Positions 19,601 through 28,366 are shown, numbered from the stretch's first letter. The stretch is 55,723 bases of DNA from Bdellovibrionales bacterium RIFOXYD1_FULL_55_31 (GCA_001770175.1 MEQK01000152.1:1-55723), one strand, 5' to 3'. Notes: generated from the letters alone by a model not told the origin. Made by a program: numbers and translations.

Positions 19601-20006
19601 AGAGCTTTTCTTTTCAGGACGATGGAACGGGCTTGAGCAGCTTGTTCTGCTCAGCGGGGTCTTCGTTTTCTTGCGCGCCCTAAGCGTCTTGAAGGGAATG
19701 GAACCTCGATTGCAGTTCATCGGTGGAATCGGGAGAAATCGGATGGGTCATAACCAGCTGGATCGGGAATTCTATGATGTTGCAGCGCGGTTTCGCGAGG
19801 CATTGTTGAAGGACAGGCGCGAACGGGGCGAACCGGATGAAGGGGTACGACGGACGCTCTGGGCCACGGGTAAAGCGATGCAGGGGAATAGAGTTCCCCT
19901 TCTTGCGTACGGCGCGGCCGGCATAGCCCTCACGCTCGGACTGATTTCGGCCATGAGAGCATCTAAGAAAACCCGCGAGGGTGAAGAAAAGTTTAGGGCG
20001 GCATAA
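16647..20006 (+). CDS. Large FAD-linked, iron-sulfur, CCG-domain oxidoreductase with C-terminal anchor
   Basis: 1119 residues. Domain order: FAD-binding type 4 (about 35-250, with VLPRGGGTSLAGQS and GGMIGNNSCG); FAD-oxidase C-terminal domain (about 270-530, ending in HGDGQARAEFLPKMYG and PEGKMNPGKVVD); a 4Fe-4S part (CVGVGKC...CPSF and CLACKGCKSECPV); and a heterodisulfide-reductase-like CCG domain (CCGRPLYDYG, SCCGMAGSFG). This matches the family of D-2-hydroxyacid/D-lactate dehydrogenases fused to an electron-transfer module. A C-terminal extension of about 150 residues with a final helix (VPLLAYGAAGIALTLGLISAM) is unusual and may anchor it to the membrane. The TPP enzyme follows 16 bases later, so the two probably work on related 2-oxo/2-hydroxy acids. 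Confidence 0.92.
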   Translation: MHDIETNYRQLESALLNSIEGEVRFDEGSRALYATDASNYRQIPIGLVLPRSVEDVRRTLSACREYGAPVLPRGGGTSLAGQSCNTAVVIDYSKYMNRVVSIVPAQRLARVMPGTILDHLRKAAEEHGLTFGPDPATHTHCTLGGMIGNNSCGIHSVMAGRTVDNVREMDVITYDGIRLKVGATPEGELRKILAEGGRRAEIYRGLFELRERYAARIRERFPKIPRRVSGYNLDELLPENGFHVGRALAGSEGTCVNVLEATVELVPSPAGRALVIVGFRDIYEAGDRVPEFLKCNPIGLEGVDEKLVNYMRAKGKYASTIPMLPEGRAWLFIEISGDSAEEARDAAESMLRKMQLWPHSERWGIFQDGQAKQMWQVREAGLAATARVPHGSQQKDSWPGWEDSAVHPERLGNYLRELRALFRKHGYDGALYGHFGQACVHVRIDFDLVTTGGVRKYRVFMEEATDLVLRYGGSLSGEHGDGQARAEFLPKMYGTELMEAFREFKRIWDPEGKMNPGKVVDAYRIDENLRLGTAYKPAQLKTEFQYPEDKGSFAYAALRCVGVGKCRRTEDGIMCPSFMVTREEKHSTRGRARLLFEMLQGDSLKKGMKSEAVKEALDLCLACKGCKSECPVSVDMATYKAEFLSGYYRGRLRPITAYAMGFVDKWARLGARFPHLANLISGNRWSGSALKALAGIAKERTLPRFASRTFKAWFLQRPIQNALKPRVILWPDTFNNHFQPGTAEAAVEVLEKAGFRVVVPREHLCCGRPLYDYGMLKTARRYLEKILLVLREEIRAGTPVVGLEPSCVAVFRDELLNFFPNDPDANRLSRQTYLLSEFLIRHAPGFRIPELSRKAVVQGHCHHQSVMGFGDERRVLDALGLKHEVLDSSCCGMAGSFGFEEKSDRYGVSMKVGERVLLPAVRKENPDTLIIADGFSCREQIKHGADREARHLSDVLQLSLHAASGGSEEKGSGIPEESILRRRKEELFFSGRWNGLEQLVLLSGVFVFLRALSVLKGMEPRLQFIGGIGRNRMGHNQLDREFYDVAARFREALLKDRRERGEPDEGVRRTLWATGKAMQGNRVPLLAYGAAGIALTLGLISAMRASKKTREGEEKFRAA

Positions 20007-20022
20007 CCAAGGAAGGCGAGAG

Positions 20023-21780
20023 ATGGCAGCTACAACGGCGTCAGACGTACTTTTTGATGTTCTCAGGGACTTCGGCGTTGAGGTTGTCTTCGGGCTTCCC
20101 GGGGACGGAATCAATGGACTCATGGAAGCTCTCCGGAAGCGAAAGGATGAAATCCGGTTCGTCGGCGTGAGGCACGAAGAGTCGGCCGCGTTCATGGCCT
20201 GCGCCTATGCCAAATACACCGGAAAACTCGGGGTCTGTCTTGCGACCTCCGGACCAGGTGGAATTCATCTTCTGAATGGTTTATATGACGCGAAGCTGGA
20301 TGGGCAGCCCGTACTAGCGCTGACGGGAATGCATTACCACGATCTCCTCGGAACGCATGCACAGCAGGATGTGGAACTGGACAAAATATTCCAGGACGTC
20401 TGCGTATACAACAATCGCATCATGGGACCCGCGCACGTGGAAAACGTCACGCAGCTTGCCTGTCGCGCGGCTCTTGAGGTTAGGGGAGTCGCTCATCTGA
20501 CGATTCCTGTGGATATCCAGACGCAGGAAGCAAGCCGAAAAATGGCGTCCAAGCGGAACGTGGAGCAGCCGATCAGTGCGATTATTGCGAAGGCCTCGCC
20601 GACCCCGGATGCCTCCGAGCTTGCCCGGGCTGCCGAAATCCTGAACGCCGGAAGAAAGATCGCGATTCTCGCTGGCCGTGGCGCGAACCACGCGACCGAG
20701 GAACTTCTCCAGATATCCGAAAAACTGGGAGCGCCGATTGCGAAGGCACTTCTCGGGAAGGCATCGGTTCCGGACGAAAGTATCTACACGACGGGGAACA
20801 TCGGACTCCTCGGAACGGAAGCCTCTCAAATGATGATGGAAGAGTGCGATACGCTGCTCATCATCGGGTCCTCGTTTCCTTACCTGGAGTATTTGCCGAA
20901 GAACGGACAAGCGCGTGCAGTCCAGATCGATATAGATCCTTTAAAAATCGCGCTTCGATATCCTGTTGAGGCCGGCCTAGTTGGTGACAGCAAGAAAACG
21001 CTTCAGGGGCTTCTCCCCATGTTGCATTATAATGATCATCGGGATTTCCTCCATCAGGCGCAAATGAGGATGGAGAAATGGTGGAAACTGATGAAGGACC
21101 GCGGCAGCACGCTCTCGACGCCGATGAAGCCGCAGGTCGTCGCCTGGGAGCTTGGAAAACGGCTTCGGGAAAACGCGGTTCTGGCGTGCGATTCGGGAAC
21201 CATCGCGACCTGGTGGGCGCGCCAAATTCCCGCTCGAAAAGGCCAGTTGCACTCCGTTTCCGGAACGCTGGCCACGATGGCGTGTGGTCTCCCGTACGCT
21301 ATGGCAGCTCAGTTGGCGTATCCCGGCCGGCAGTGCGTGGCTTTCGTAGGGGATGGCGGATTCTCCATGTTGATGGCGGAGCTTTCAACGTGTGTGAAGT
21401 ACAAGATTCCAGTGAAGGTGGTCGTCATAAAAAACAACACTCTCGGGCAGATCAAGTGGGAGCAAATGGTCTTTCTCGGAAATCCGGAGTACGGCTGTGA
21501 ACTTGAGCCGATCGATTTCGTGAAGGTCGCCGAAGCGTGTGGGGCCAAGGGATTCCGGATCGAAGATCCTTCGCGATGCGGAAAGACGCTGGATGAGGCA
21601 CTGGAAACGCCCGGCCCGGTTCTGATCGAAGCCGTTGTGGATCCTCACGAGCCCCCGATGCCCGGCAAAATTAAGCCGAGCCAGGCGGCGCGTTTCGCAC
21701 AGTCGCTTGCGCGTGGCACTCCGAATCGCGAGAAGATCGTCATGACAGTGGCCTCTGATAAGATCCGCGAGCTGATCTAG
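20023..21780 (+). CDS. Thiamine-pyrophosphate enzyme, pyruvate oxidase/PoxB-like
   Basis: 585 residues with the three-domain fold of ThDP enzymes. The N-terminal PYR domain has VFGLPGDGINGLMEAL and the catalytic Glu in RHEESAAFMA. The central domain (about 190-330) resembles the FAD or nucleotide-binding domain of pyruvate oxidase. The C-terminal PP domain has the Mg/ThDP motif GDGGFSMLMAELSTCVK ending in KNN. The C-terminal tail (about 555-585) could bind membrane as in PoxB. I chose ATG 20023 (GGAAGGCGAG upstream). It may decarboxylate pyruvate and pass electrons to quinone, but acetolactate-synthase-like activity cannot be excluded. It is in an operon with the FAD/Fe-S enzyme. Confidence 0.88.
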   Translation: MAATTASDVLFDVLRDFGVEVVFGLPGDGINGLMEALRKRKDEIRFVGVRHEESAAFMACAYAKYTGKLGVCLATSGPGGIHLLNGLYDAKLDGQPVLALTGMHYHDLLGTHAQQDVELDKIFQDVCVYNNRIMGPAHVENVTQLACRAALEVRGVAHLTIPVDIQTQEASRKMASKRNVEQPISAIIAKASPTPDASELARAAEILNAGRKIAILAGRGANHATEELLQISEKLGAPIAKALLGKASVPDESIYTTGNIGLLGTEASQMMMEECDTLLIIGSSFPYLEYLPKNGQARAVQIDIDPLKIALRYPVEAGLVGDSKKTLQGLLPMLHYNDHRDFLHQAQMRMEKWWKLMKDRGSTLSTPMKPQVVAWELGKRLRENAVLACDSGTIATWWARQIPARKGQLHSVSGTLATMACGLPYAMAAQLAYPGRQCVAFVGDGGFSMLMAELSTCVKYKIPVKVVVIKNNTLGQIKWEQMVFLGNPEYGCELEPIDFVKVAEACGAKGFRIEDPSRCGKTLDEALETPGPVLIEAVVDPHEPPMPGKIKPSQAARFAQSLARGTPNREKIVMTVASDKIRELI

Positions 21781-21785
21781 GGCTC

Positions 21786-22877
21786 TTACGCGGCCAACCG
21801 GAACGCTTCCCCTTCCAGAAGTTCGATACCAAGTCCGGGCCGATCTGGATCTGGTCGGAGCATTCCATTCGTCGGCACGGGGGCCCCTCGAAAGAGGATA
21901 TTTTCAATTCGCGCATGGTCGTGGAAGTACTCGACGTTTTCGGCTACCGGGGAAGAGCAACACAGGATCGAATGGAGTGTCGGGGCTGTGTGGGCCGATA
22001 AAGGCCGATTGTACGCGCGACAGAGGGCCTCGGCCTCTAAAAAGCCGCTGACACCTCCGCAACGGGTTGCGTCCACTTGGAGCACATCGACGGCTCCTGC
22101 CTGAAGCATTCTTTGAAAATAGAATAGATCATACCCATACTCGCCGGCCGCGATTCTCATTCCAGGGGGTACCATCTCGTGCAGAGATCTCAGGCCCCGC
22201 AGGTCGTCCGAAGAAACGGGCTCCTCGAACCAGCTCACCTCATTCACTTGAAATCGATGTGCCAGTGCGAGGGCTTGTTTGACAGAGTAGGCGCCGTTCG
22301 CGTCCACATAAAGTTCGCAACTCGGGCCAATGGCTTCGCGTGCGGCGCGAACTCTAGCACAATCGCGCCCTGGATCGCGCCCCACCTTCATTTTCACGCT
22401 TCGGAATCCCGATGTGGCCCATCCGCCAAGTTGCTTCTGCAACCGTTCGATCGAGTACGAGGTGAAGCCGCCACTTCCGTAGATCCGGATCTCCTCCTGG
22501 GCAGCTCCGAGAATTCTGATCAACGAAACATTGAGGAGCTTGGATTTGAGGTCCCAGAGCGCGACGTCTGCGGCAGACAAGGCGGCTGAGGCTATTCCCG
22601 CCCGCCCTTCGTTCCGGACTTTACGAAGCATCGCCGAGCGAATGGCCGGGATGGCGTGAGGCTCTCTGCCTAGAATCTCAGAAGCGAGCACCTCATTGAA
22701 AAACGCGGCCGCTGAAGCGGACGCGTAGCTATAGCCAATTCCGATTTCCCCTCCTGCTTCCACTTGCGCCACGATCAGGGTTGTCGACTCCCATTCGAAA
22801 GTGCCATCGGATTCCGGGGCATCCGTAGGAATGGTAAAAGCCTGAGCCCAAGCATGTCTGATTCGGTCAACCCTCAT
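21786..22877 (-). CDS. Enolase superfamily enzyme (mandelate racemase/muconate cycloisomerase type)
   Basis: 363 residues from the ATG at 22877 (a TTG six codons upstream is also possible). The N-terminal capping domain is followed by the barrel with a KxK motif (RSVKMKVG, near 160), metal ligands in YVDANGAY, SWFEEP and AAGEYG, and a His at the end of the barrel in LSAHTAPTLH. A KxK base plus a His is the arrangement of the mandelate racemase subgroup, so an acid-sugar dehydratase or racemase-type reaction is likely; the exact substrate is not readable. It is convergent with the pyruvate oxidase-like gene. Confidence 0.9.
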   Translation of the reverse strand: MRVDRIRHAWAQAFTIPTDAPESDGTFEWESTTLIVAQVEAGGEIGIGYSYASASAAAFFNEVLASEILGREPHAIPAIRSAMLRKVRNEGRAGIASAALSAADVALWDLKSKLLNVSLIRILGAAQEEIRIYGSGGFTSYSIERLQKQLGGWATSGFRSVKMKVGRDPGRDCARVRAAREAIGPSCELYVDANGAYSVKQALALAHRFQVNEVSWFEEPVSSDDLRGLRSLHEMVPPGMRIAAGEYGYDLFYFQRMLQAGAVDVLQVDATRCGGVSGFLEAEALCRAYNRPLSAHTAPTLHSILCCSSPVAENVEYFHDHARIENILFRGAPVPTNGMLRPDPDRPGLGIELLEGEAFRLAA

Positions 22878-23175
22878 TTGAGTCGAGACGTGCAAGGACG
22901 GTGCGGACTCGTCGCTACGAGCGCCGGAGGACCATGGTCGAGGGGACCAGCTGGCATCGGACTGACCTGGCCGATGCGGGCGGCATCAAAACTGCTCTGA
23001 AGTACTGTCCAAGAAATCACGCAACAGTTCTTCAGAATTGAAACCACTTCGAGAATGCTAAAGCATCCTCCTCGACACTCCACTCACGCTTATGCAGCGA
23101 CCCCAGCTTACGGTATTTCGCCCGAATCGTCTTCGATTGCTTAACTATCCACCCTTCGTGAGCTACTCTTAAAGT

Positions 23176-23952
23176 GTGACTACAACATACTCGCTTTGGT
23201 TTGGTGTTTTGACAGTCTTTCTCTCTACGACGGCCGGTGCATTGCCGGTTCTTATGATTTCACAACTAAGCCGGCGGATTGAAAGTTCGCTACTTGGGGC
23301 CAGTGCAGGGGTGATGCTTGGTGCAACTTTTTTTTCCCTGCTTTTGCCATCACTGGAGCTTTATCAAAAATCAGGATCGTCGCCCCTGTTTGCGGCGACA
23401 TGGGTTGGGATGGGCGTCCTGGGTGGCGCAGCCTTTCTCCAGGTTTTTCACGGACTGATTCCGCACGAACACTTAATGAGGAGCGAAAAGGTAAGCGTAA
23501 GACCCGAAAAATGGAGCAGACAGTGGCTTGTGATTCTGGCTGTAGCTTTGCACAATGTGCCCGAGGGGCTGGCCGTCGGCACCGCGGTAGGAAGCGGGAA
23601 CTCTGCTCTCACGATCGCTCTTTCGGCAGCAATTGGAATTCAGGATTTTCCGGAAGGCCTTATTGTTGCCCTTGGACTCAGAGGACTAGGGTTCTCGTTC
23701 ACGAGAATCCTGGCGATCACAGCGCTCACGGGAGCCGTTGAGGCATTAGGTGTCATACTGGGCTTTAACAGCGTCTCAATAGCGCAGGCATTACTGCCGG
23801 TTGCCTTTGCTGCGTGTGCCGGGGCCATGCTCTTTGTCGTAAGCCACGAGATTATTCCAGAGTCGCATCAGAACGGACACGAAAAACATGCAACTACTGG
23901 GGTGTTGATCGGCTTCGTGCTGATGATGGTGCTCGACCTTGGCTTGGGATAG
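23176..23952 (+). CDS. ZIP family divalent metal transporter
   Basis: 258 residues, GTG start, with about 8 membrane helices. The transport-site helices carry HNVPEGLAVG (helix IV) and QDFPEGLIVALG (helix V; usually HNFPEG, so the first metal His is Gln here), and a late HEIIPESH motif. The family imports Zn(II), Fe(II) or other divalent ions. The His-to-Gln replacement in helix V might change selectivity. A bacterioferritin gene lies convergently 39 bases downstream, consistent with iron or metal handling but not proof of it. Confidence 0.9.
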   Translation: MTTTYSLWFGVLTVFLSTTAGALPVLMISQLSRRIESSLLGASAGVMLGATFFSLLLPSLELYQKSGSSPLFAATWVGMGVLGGAAFLQVFHGLIPHEHLMRSEKVSVRPEKWSRQWLVILAVALHNVPEGLAVGTAVGSGNSALTIALSAAIGIQDFPEGLIVALGLRGLGFSFTRILAITALTGAVEALGVILGFNSVSIAQALLPVAFAACAGAMLFVVSHEIIPESHQNGHEKHATTGVLIGFVLMMVLDLGLG

Positions 23953-23991
23953 CCACAGCGAACACCACCTTGCAGAAACGAAAGCCGCTGT

Positions 23992-24471
23992 CTATTTTTC
24001 CTGTACTTGGACCTGAGCTAATAGATAGTTCTGAATCCCAAGCTGCTTGATTTGATCAAGCTGCGCCTCCAGCCAATCGAGATGCTCTTCCTCATCGGAA
24101 AGAATGGATGAAAGAAGCTCGCGCGTTCCGTCGTCGTTTAGCTCCCGGCATAGGCGAATGTGGTCGTTGTACATCTTCATGGCGCCTTTTTCCGCTTCCC
24201 AGTCGTTTTTGAGCTGGGTTTCCACACTATCGCCAATATGTATTGGATTGAGCTGGCTCACGCGCGGCGTTCCTTCCAAAAAGAGCAGCCGGCCAATAAG
24301 TTTCTCGGCGTGCTTCATCTCTTGAATGGCGCGACGCTCGATTACCTTGTGGAGCTTCTCATAACCCCAATTCGAGCACATCTCCGAGTGCACCATGTAT
24401 TGGTTGATCGCGGTCAGCTCGTCGGCTAGGGCTTCATTTAGAGCGTGAATAATTTTTTCATGACCTTTCAT
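23992..24471 (-). CDS. bfr: Bacterioferritin
   Basis: 159 residues of the ferritin-like fold. Ferroxidase ligands are visible in NEALADELTAINQYMVHSEM (Glu), EMKHAEKLIGRL (Glu, His) and SDEEEHLDWLEAQL (ExxH), and Met52 for heme coordination falls in the AIQEMKHAEK region. It stores iron as a 24-mer. The start ATG has a strong GGAGGAATTTCT site upstream. It is convergent with the ZIP gene. Confidence 0.95.
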   Translation of the reverse strand: MKGHEKIIHALNEALADELTAINQYMVHSEMCSNWGYEKLHKVIERRAIQEMKHAEKLIGRLLFLEGTPRVSQLNPIHIGDSVETQLKNDWEAEKGAMKMYNDHIRLCRELNDDGTRELLSSILSDEEEHLDWLEAQLDQIKQLGIQNYLLAQVQVQEK

Positions 24472-25070
24472 AGAAATTCCTCCATTGGCTTGGCCGTTTG
24501 CTAAAAATTACCGAAGACTTGTGCCATTCACAAGCCTGAAAGGCTCTGCATCCGCATCGGGGTGTTCCTTGGCGGGCGCAACGGTCCAAAACGGACAGAA
24601 TCTACCGGATAACCGAGTGGGACAATCGGTGAACACCGGCATAGAATAGGACCATGGAGCACACGAGTTGGTTCGCCAGGGGCCGCGTTCGCTCAAGTAT
24701 GAGCTCTCGCGGCTTGTAGCGCTTGTGACAGTTTACGGAGAGGTCTGAAGGCCAGGCTTGTGAGGGTGGATAACGTAGAATTCTACCTCCAAGCGCCGAC
24801 ATCACTCCTCTCGAGCCGAACTCTCGTCCCAGCCCATCACGTTTGAAGACCGTCGGGAAATTCCGGCGCCGAATCGTCGCCCTTGGGGAGATTTCTCAAG
24901 AGTGTCCCTGAACCAGGCGCACTATTTTCAACCATTGTTCGGGGATATTTGACTCTTTGAATACTGCCGCTTTTTGCAAGCAACCCGCGTGGCACGGAAT
25001 GAATTTTGCTGCTTGCTGACGACAACTCTCTGGACGCCTGTTCCGCATTCAACGCCCGTAGGAGATAAAA
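24472..25070. other. Intergenic region of about 600 bases with no convincing gene
   Basis: Only short open frames with poor protein character are present on either strand. The space must hold the promoter of bacterioferritin (leftward) and that of the His-rich secreted protein (rightward; ribosome site TAGGAGATA before ATG 25071). A small inverted repeat around CGGTGAACACCGG lies near 24628. I see no RNA gene or repeat copy here. Confidence 0.4.
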
Positions 25071-26609
25071 ATGAAATTGAAGCTGCTGATAAAAACTTTG
25101 ATGAGAGCCGAAGCCGCAGTCGCAGTCGTTTTTATTACGAGCATCGGGGTTATGACGTACAGCGCAGCTGCTGGGGTTAAGCCCGACAAGATGGCGCTAC
25201 CGACGTATGAAGATTACGCAGTGCCAAGCATCATGAGGGGGCCCTTCATTAATGATTTCTTCAACCGACATGAACTCTCGTTTCGAAGGGGCGCTGCGAT
25301 TCACGCTGCTCACGGAGCTGCGCACGACCTTGTTTTACTGAACGGATTAACCGGAAATGCAGGGGCAGATCAGGATTTCAACGACAGATTTGTCAAGATG
25401 ACACTCGATGGTCCGCCCAAAAGCGAAGCCAAGATGGTGACCTTCGGTCCAACGACGAGTCAGTTCGCGTGGGATCTCTACCGTGTCATCGACTGGACGC
25501 ATGTACACCACGAAATGACTTACGACATTCTCTCAGCGAAGGACATTCCATGGGAAAAAAAGAAGGCATGGACTGACAAGGCAGTGAAGCATTATCTCGA
25601 TAAGCTCGATATTGCCTTCAGTCCCGCGCCTCTTGATTACACCATGCGCAGGGCTGGTACGATCATGAAGCCGTACTTCACCTACTTCAGGAATTACTAT
25701 CCAAAAACAAACAACTACTTCTATGTGGCCCATTGGTGGCATCCGGTGATTTACGAAGCCATGATGATCGGCGGCAATGATGATGAGCAGAGTTCCGCTG
25801 TTTCCGCAACCGACGAACTCATCTACAAGGTCATGCAGGACAGGCCTCAGCGCATGCTGCTTACGAGGGAAGCCATGCCGAGGTATGCCAGGATGTCACC
25901 TGAGAGTGGCAACGTATTCGACAACCTGCATATGCTCCACGGTATTGCGTACGATATTCTGACTTATCCGAAGTGGAGCTGGAAGGAAAAGGAGGCGGAG
26001 CTTTATCGCGTGATCAATGCACTGAAGTATCATCCCGGCGATGAGCTGATCGCACGCAAATTCAGCGAGCCGCATCCTTCCATGGACCCACGCGTCTACC
26101 ATTCCTGGATGAAGAGCTGCGAGGGCGCCATGAATGACATCATGCTGCAGATGCTCGACGAAATGATGCCGCTGATGGCGAGCGATTATGCCGCGAAGCG
26201 GCCGCAAGCTCAGGCGGCGGCTATGAAGAAGCTTTGCCCCGGGGACCAGGAGGGGGAAGTTGCAGGGGCACTGCATGACGCAATGATGGCAGTTTTTCCC
26301 AACATGAAGAAGATGTCCGAAGCACAGGCAGCCGGGACCGGCTCGCCTCTTATGATGCAGGCGATGCTCTCAGGGTGGCTGGAGAAACAGGGAAAAGCGC
26401 CTGAGATCCCCCTGATCGGGATGGCGGATGAGCCAAGTCTCGCGCGTCTTGCAACGGATCTCCCGGAAGAAAGGCTTCAAGCTGCGGGCCGGGCGGCTCC
26501 GGGCCAGGATCCGGGCCGTGAGGAGCCCGGTAGTGAAGCGCAATCGCGTGTATGCGGAGAAAACGCAAAAACAGCCAAGAATCAGCCGCTGAAAGAAAAG
26601 AAAAAGTGA
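25071..26609 (+). CDS. Secreted His/Met-rich protein of unknown function
   Basis: 512 residues with an N-terminal signal or anchor (LIKTLMRAEAAVAVVFITSIGVMTYSAAAG). The mature part is largely helical and carries conserved-looking His/Trp clusters: HAAHGAAH, DWTHVHHEMTYD, YVAHWWHPVIYEAMM, NLHMLHGIAYD and EPHPSMDPRVYHSWM, which suggests a metal site. The tail (about 470-512) is charged, low-complexity and Lys-rich. I do not recognise a family. The start has a clear ribosome site. The gene for an outer-membrane barrel starts 8 bases after its stop, so the two form an operon and probably act in the same envelope process. Confidence 0.85.
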   Translation: MKLKLLIKTLMRAEAAVAVVFITSIGVMTYSAAAGVKPDKMALPTYEDYAVPSIMRGPFINDFFNRHELSFRRGAAIHAAHGAAHDLVLLNGLTGNAGADQDFNDRFVKMTLDGPPKSEAKMVTFGPTTSQFAWDLYRVIDWTHVHHEMTYDILSAKDIPWEKKKAWTDKAVKHYLDKLDIAFSPAPLDYTMRRAGTIMKPYFTYFRNYYPKTNNYFYVAHWWHPVIYEAMMIGGNDDEQSSAVSATDELIYKVMQDRPQRMLLTREAMPRYARMSPESGNVFDNLHMLHGIAYDILTYPKWSWKEKEAELYRVINALKYHPGDELIARKFSEPHPSMDPRVYHSWMKSCEGAMNDIMLQMLDEMMPLMASDYAAKRPQAQAAAMKKLCPGDQEGEVAGALHDAMMAVFPNMKKMSEAQAAGTGSPLMMQAMLSGWLEKQGKAPEIPLIGMADEPSLARLATDLPEERLQAAGRAAPGQDPGREEPGSEAQSRVCGENAKTAKNQPLKEKKK

Positions 26610-26617
26610 GGACTTCC

Positions 26618-27400
26618 ATGCGTACGAAACATTTGCGGAATTTACTGAGCGCGTCCGCGGCGCTCCTTTTTGCAATTCAAGTCAATGCACATGATCACAT
26701 CAACCTGGAACGCGGAATTCCGGTTCAGCTCGAGGACGCGTATCCCACGGCCTTCCAGAATCGCGAGTTCCAGGGGATCGCGAAGTATGAGCGGACCGAT
26801 GACGACGAGAATCGCTATGAACTTGTCCCGGTTCTGGAATACGGGATCTTTCGCAATTCCGAGCTGGAGATCGAGGTTCCGGTAAAATTCGAGCCCGGCC
26901 CCAACGAAGGCAGCGGCAATATCGAAACTGCGTTCCTGTACAATCTCAATTATGAGGGGCTCCTCTTACCGGCGATATCTCCCATTGTCCGTGCGGTGAT
27001 TCCGACTGGCAAGAACAGCAGGGGGCTGGACACGAGTCTGGGGCTGGCACTTACAAAAACCCTGAGCAGGACCGGATTTTTCCACCGTATTCATGCGAAC
27101 GCCTTCTGGCACCACAACGAAGACCCTTCTTTTGACGAGAGATCAAACCGCTATGAATTTGCACTGGGCTACCAGGCCAGACTCGACAACAGTAATCAGC
27201 TCCTGTTCAACGTGTTGAGAAAGCAGGAGGTTAAGCGGGATAAGGCAAGTAATCTGGTGGAACTGGGACTGAGACATCAATGGAATCCTCTCTGGGTGCT
27301 TGCGGTCGGTGCAACAGTCGGGATCGGTTCCGGGTCTCCCAACTTCATGGGTACTCTTGGCTTCCAAAGAATGATCAACTGGCCTTATGGCGGACCTTGA
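26618..27400 (+). CDS. Outer-membrane beta-barrel protein
   Basis: 260 residues with a signal peptide ending near NAHDH. The mature part shows alternating hydrophobic beta-strands typical of transporter-like barrels of the 'MetA-pathway of phenol degradation' group: ELVPVLEYGIFRNSELEIEV, then strands near ISPIVRAVIPTG, LGLALTKTL and LLFNVLRKQEV, and ending in FMGTLGFQRMINW with a late aromatic. ATG 26618 follows GTGAGGA. It is co-transcribed with the His-rich secreted protein. The substrate is unknown; a pore or sensor for a small hydrophobic or metal compound is possible. Confidence 0.8.
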   Translation: MRTKHLRNLLSASAALLFAIQVNAHDHINLERGIPVQLEDAYPTAFQNREFQGIAKYERTDDDENRYELVPVLEYGIFRNSELEIEVPVKFEPGPNEGSGNIETAFLYNLNYEGLLLPAISPIVRAVIPTGKNSRGLDTSLGLALTKTLSRTGFFHRIHANAFWHHNEDPSFDERSNRYEFALGYQARLDNSNQLLFNVLRKQEVKRDKASNLVELGLRHQWNPLWVLAVGATVGIGSGSPNFMGTLGFQRMINWPYGGP

Positions 27401-27586
27401 GACGTCAAGCTGTTTGTAAATTGAATTTCAAAACATAATTGACTTGAATCAGGTTGCGCTCTATTTCAAGTTTTCCCGAGAGCATATCTCCTTTGGCCGA
27501 GGCCTGCTGGAAATTCGCGCTGATTTCTTAATATTTTAGAAACGCGGTGACGCACTAGCAAGGACAGATTACGATTCATCGAACTC

Positions 27587-28366
27587 TTACCTGGAAATGT
27601 GTGCGTCTTCGCCCGCCGCCGGTATTCCACCTCTTTTCTTCGCGTTCTGTAGCCGGGCAGTATCCCGACCTACAAAGAAGCTTGCTACGGCTGCGGTAAT
27701 ATAGCCGAAGATCGCGAAAGCATAGGTGGCAAGAAGGAGAGCAAGGAGTCGTCCTTCAGGGGTCTTCGGCCAATACTGTGACCCCATTGTGGTGAGCATC
27801 ATCGCTGTCCACCACAGAGCGGTTCCAAAGTCATTCAGACCATTCGGATCGCCGAGGTCGCGCTCGAAAGCGTACATGCCGGCCGCACCGAGAATATTTA
27901 CGAGGATGGTGAGGGCGAGTACGTATCCAAAGCCTCGCGCTCGGAGCCCTCGCCGAAGAGCGCGAATCGCTCGATTCGCAGTCGTAACAACTCTCATAAG
28001 ATTGAGACTTCGCACCATGCGGAGCAATCGTAGAGGTCGAAACGCTCGGAATAGTCTGAGAATTCGCAGCGCAGGAATAAAAAGGGAGATGAGAGTGATC
28101 CAGTTTTTGCGTAAATACTTGCCCTTACTCGGCGCAATGAGCAGTTCTAGGCAAAAATCGGCAATAAATATTATCCAGATGGCAAACGAGACCTGACGAA
28201 ATAATGGGCTCAATCCCTGAATCAGATCTAAAACGAGAATTGCGAGCCAGATCAGGGCCAGCACCACCATCGGACCGTCAAGTATTCGGTTAATTTGCAG
28301 AAGAAGATGCCAGCGCTCCCGAGTTGAGTTGTGAGATTTAGGAGCTTCCAAGGTCCTGGGCTCCAT
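27587..28366 (-). CDS. Voltage-sensor-type ion channel with a non-canonical selectivity filter
   Basis: 259 residues with six membrane segments of the voltage-gated ion channel superfamily. S4 is rich in regularly spaced Arg (RILRLFRAFRPLRLLRMVRS). The pore helix and filter read TAMMLTTMGSQYWPKTPEG, so the usual K+ filter TxGYG(D) is replaced by TMGSQ. A C-terminal helix leads into a short cytosolic tail (GRDTARLQNAKKR). Some bacterial homologues, as I remember them, also have GS in this place, so this may be a subfamily with altered or lost K+ selectivity. It is divergent from the permease operon. Confidence 0.88.
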   Translation of the reverse strand: MEPRTLEAPKSHNSTRERWHLLLQINRILDGPMVVLALIWLAILVLDLIQGLSPLFRQVSFAIWIIFIADFCLELLIAPSKGKYLRKNWITLISLFIPALRILRLFRAFRPLRLLRMVRSLNLMRVVTTANRAIRALRRGLRARGFGYVLALTILVNILGAAGMYAFERDLGDPNGLNDFGTALWWTAMMLTTMGSQYWPKTPEGRLLALLLATYAFAIFGYITAAVASFFVGRDTARLQNAKKRGGIPAAGEDAHISR

